Origin: Methylococcus mesophilus
Lineage (GTDB): Bacteria > Pseudomonadota > Gammaproteobacteria > Methylococcales > Methylococcaceae
Direction: 5' to 3'
NCBI RefSeq assembly: GCF_026247885.1
Contig: NZ_CP110921.1
Coordinates: 3,975,501 to 4,039,500, forward strand
Length of the DNA: 64,000 bases
Shown: positions 61,833 to 64,000 of the stretch, piece after piece
How positions within the stretch are numbered: position 1 is the first letter of the stretch
Layout: every line of letters begins with the position of its first letter
The notes under the pieces: generated by a model
The model's input: only the letters and a program-made list of their open reading frames with translations
What the model was told of the DNA's origin: nothing
The model's database searches: none
Program-made: the position numbers and the translations under genes

Positions 61833-63668
61833 TCAGGCGGAAGCGTGTCGTACGCCGTTACGTCCGCCCTGCTTGATCTGGTAGAGGGCATTGTCGGCCT
61901 TCAGCAGCAGGTCTTTCAGACTGGCGGCGGATGCGGAGTCGGCCACGCCGATGCTGGCCGTCAGTGGGCGGGACAACTCGAGTTCCGCGGGCTGCTGCCG
62001 CTCGATCGCGCTGCGGATGCGCTCGGCGGTCTGGGCGGCGGCGGCTCCGCCCGTGTCCGGGGTTATGACCAGGAATTCCTCGCCCCCCATCCGGCATACG
62101 ATATCGCTGGTGCGCACGGTTTCCCGCATGACGCGGGCGGCATGAACGAGTGCCTGGTCGCCGGCGTCGTGGCCCAGGGTGTCGTTGATGGATTTGAACC
62201 AGTCGAGGTCGAGCATCATGATGCTCAGCGGCCGGCCGAACATCCGCGCCTCCGCCCATTCCTGTTCCAGTCTGTCCATCGCGTAGCGGCGGTTGGGCAG
62301 GCCGGTGAGTTGGTCGGTATGGGCCATGAGTTCCAGGCGGCGGTTCGCGGCGGCCAGTTCCGAGGAGTAGCGTTCGATTTCCTTGCGTTCCCGCGCGAGC
62401 TTCTTGTGCAGGGTGATGATGCGCTGGCCGGCGCGTATGCGGGCCTTTAGGACCCTGACGCTGGGCGGTTTGATGACATAATCGTCGATGCCCGCGCCGA
62501 AGGCTTCGACCAGCGCATCCTCGCTCTCGCTCGCCGTGAGCATGACGATGTAGACGTTGCCGCCCAGCGCGGACGCCCGCAGCGCCTTGCACAGCTCCAG
62601 GCCGTTCACGGGCTTCATGTGCCAGTCCGTGATCACCATTTCCGGTTCGTGCTCGAGCGCGTATTCGAGCGCCGCTTCGCCGTCCCGCCGTGACGCGACG
62701 TGGTGCCCGTCCGCTTCGAGCTGGCGGGAGAGCCGCGTCAGCATGATGGGGTCGTCGTCCGCGAGCAGCACGTGCAGCTTTTCGTCCGCTTGCGGCATCT
62801 GGCCGGAAGGCTCTGCGCCACCGGCTTGATCGTCGTCGGCGATGCCGATCATCCGGGTCCAGTCGAGCCATTCCGTCTGCGGGCCGCCGAGCAGGTGCGC
62901 CAGATCCTCGTCGTCCAGCGCGCATTTCTTCGCCTCTGCCTGCAGCATCGGCGACAACGTGATGCGCCGGGATTCGTCGGCGAGACGGTAGTCAGCGATC
63001 CGCCGCGCCAAGACCAGCTGCCGGGCGAAACGGCCGATGCGGCTGTCGTCCTGGATTTCGTCCTGTTGGCTCAGTTCCAGCGCGTCGATAAAAACCTGCG
63101 GAAATCCCCAGTCCGTCAGCAGCATCCGGGTCAGGTCGTCATGATCGGTGGCAAAGCGCTCACGTTCCAGGGCGATCAGCCTTTCGCCGTCCGCCTGCCG
63201 CAGGCATTCACTGTATTCCTGCGGCCAGGCGGTGGCCAGGGCGAGGCGGCCCACGTCGGCCAGGAGGCCCAGCGTGAAAGCTTCTTTCGGAGCTACGGTG
63301 GGGACCTGGGCCGTGATCGATTGGAGCGCGACGGCGCAGGCCAGGGACTTCTGCCAGTAGGCCGGGTAGTCGAATGCCTCGCATTGGCCTTCGCGATGGG
63401 CGTCGATGAGCGAGAGGCTCAGTGCGAACTGGCGGATAGCCTGGAGGCCGAGGAGGCTCATGGCGTCGATGACGCTGGCGATCGGCCGGCGCGTGCCCTG
63501 TGCGGGGGCGTTGGCGAAGCGCAGGATCCGCCCGGTGAGCGCCGGGTCGGTCTGGATCAGCTGGGCCAGCGCTTCCGCCGTGACGTCTTCGCGCTGGGCC
63601 AGACTCAGGATCGCTGCGGCCGTACGCGACGGCGTGGGCAGCGAGTCGCACAGCTTTTGCTTATGCAT
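61833..63668 (-). CDS. HDOD - response receiver - GGDEF signalling protein
   Basis: The 611-residue protein has an HDOD domain (residues about 5-250, LAQLIQTDPALTGRILRFAN; VIDAMSLLGLQAIRQFALSL). A REC domain follows (KLHVLLADDDPIMLTRLSRQ; phosphorylated Asp in MVITDWHMKP), then a GGDEF diguanylate cyclase domain with active-site GGEEF (RMGGEEFLVI). RTSD five residues before GGEEF is the inhibitory RxxD site. It therefore probably makes c-di-GMP under phosphorelay control. ATG 63668 is chosen; the frame opens at TTG 63695. An Hpt-domain gene lies just upstream, so the two may work together. Confidence 0.9.
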   Translation of the reverse strand: MHKQKLCDSLPTPSRTAAAILSLAQREDVTAEALAQLIQTDPALTGRILRFANAPAQGTRRPIASVIDAMSLLGLQAIRQFALSLSLIDAHREGQCEAFDYPAYWQKSLACAVALQSITAQVPTVAPKEAFTLGLLADVGRLALATAWPQEYSECLRQADGERLIALERERFATDHDDLTRMLLTDWGFPQVFIDALELSQQDEIQDDSRIGRFARQLVLARRIADYRLADESRRITLSPMLQAEAKKCALDDEDLAHLLGGPQTEWLDWTRMIGIADDDQAGGAEPSGQMPQADEKLHVLLADDDPIMLTRLSRQLEADGHHVASRRDGEAALEYALEHEPEMVITDWHMKPVNGLELCKALRASALGGNVYIVMLTASESEDALVEAFGAGIDDYVIKPPSVRVLKARIRAGQRIITLHKKLARERKEIERYSSELAAANRRLELMAHTDQLTGLPNRRYAMDRLEQEWAEARMFGRPLSIMMLDLDWFKSINDTLGHDAGDQALVHAARVMRETVRTSDIVCRMGGEEFLVITPDTGGAAAAQTAERIRSAIERQQPAELELSRPLTASIGVADSASAASLKDLLLKADNALYQIKQGGRNGVRHASA

Positions 63669-63733
63669 CTTCCATAGATCCGGGCCGAGACACAACGCGG
63701 GTTTCCGACGCTCCGGCGCCGGGGCTGGGGAGC

Positions 63734-64000
63734 TTACCGCGGCTCATGGTCGTCACCCTTTTCCAGACAGCCCCGTGAGGAGTCGCTCCGCATATCCTCC
63801 AGCAACCTGGCGGCGGAGGTTTCCAGCGCACGGATCAGCGCCGGATCTACGGCCGATCCTGCAGTACGGGCCCGGTCCTCCAGCCTTGCGGCCAGTTCCC
63901 GGACCGCTCCGGCGCAGAAATGGCCCGCCATGCCCTTGATGGCATGCGCCGCATCGGCCAGCGCGGCCAAGTCCGCACTCGCTCCCGCTTCACGCACGGC
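63734..64000 (-). CDS. Hpt-domain protein, cut by window end
   Basis: This fragment covers the C-terminal end of a protein that continues past the window edge. It contains the Hpt phosphotransfer motif HAIKGMAGHFCA with the phosphorylated histidine, and ends EKGDDHEPR. Hpt domains relay phosphate between a sensor kinase and a response regulator. It may be the tail of a hybrid histidine kinase or a stand-alone Hpt protein, which cannot be decided from what is visible. The neighbouring HDOD-REC-GGDEF protein has a receiver that could accept its phosphate. Confidence 0.75.
   Translation of the reverse strand, partial: AVREAGASADLAALADAAHAIKGMAGHFCAGAVRELAARLEDRARTAGSAVDPALIRALETSAARLLEDMRSDSSRGCLEKGDDHEPR

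Overview
The window looks like a chromosomal segment of a Methylococcus-type gammaproteobacterial methanotroph. The strongest evidence is a complete soluble methane monooxygenase (sMMO) structural operon, mmoX-Y-B-Z-D-C, followed by a small unknown gene and the GroEL-like mmoG. The encoded proteins are very close to those of Methylococcus capsulatus Bath as I remember them, but with scattered substitutions, so I read this as a close relative rather than Bath itself. The DNA is GC-rich, and coding is dense on both strands. I saw no rRNA, tRNA, CRISPR array or intact insertion sequence.

Layout. (1) 1-15010: an exopolysaccharide or capsule cluster. It contains a fused dehydrogenase, a heparinase II/III-like protein, a GT4 glycosyltransferase, a UDP-GlcNAc 2-epimerase, a small exported protein, an O-antigen-ligase/Wzy-like protein, an outer-membrane barrel, a Wza-like export protein, a Wzc-like BY-kinase, a CpsB/YwqE-type phosphatase and a membrane-anchored partner. 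(2) 15043-23381: sulfur assimilation. A sulfate ABC transporter (cysTWA, minus strand) diverges from cysK-cysE-encapsulin-cysteine desulfurase (plus strand). The last two genes form a Family 2A encapsulin compartment and its cargo. (3) 23503-27363: an FAD/NAD(P) protein, a Phd/VapC-type toxin-antitoxin pair, and a ClC channel with CBS domains. (4) 27743-39036: two tandem giant nine-haem cytochromes on plus, facing a minus-strand trio: a bd-oxidase-like membrane subunit with a fused cytochrome c, a second membrane subunit, and a dihaem c4-like cytochrome. This resembles a quinol-to-surface electron route. (5) 39401-46231: an H+-pyrophosphatase homologue that has lost its pyrophosphate-binding motifs, two ferritin-like proteins, SCO and PCu(A)C copper chaperones, and on minus a DUF4242 protein with a dynamin-like GTPase. 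(6) 46407-54007: the sMMO promoter region and operon. (7) 54110-64000: an exported beta-sandwich protein, a Bor-like lipoprotein, two paralogous LuxR-type regulators in tandem, an exported GH18 chitinase-like protein, an HDOD-REC-GGDEF signalling protein, and the end of an Hpt-domain protein cut by the window edge.

How the parts may work together. The sMMO operon has a sigma54-type promoter with TGTCCG inverted repeats upstream. A related motif precedes the degenerate pyrophosphatase, the head of the gene group just upstream of mmo that includes the diiron-like and copper-handling proteins. sMMO is the low-copper methane oxidation system in such organisms, so this whole block may form a copper-switch neighbourhood. 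The regulatory genes mmoQ, mmoS and mmoR, which I recall following mmoG in M. capsulatus Bath, are absent from the window. The cys genes supply sulfate and cysteine to the encapsulated desulfurase. The cytochrome block suggests an unusual respiratory or extracellular electron-transfer branch.
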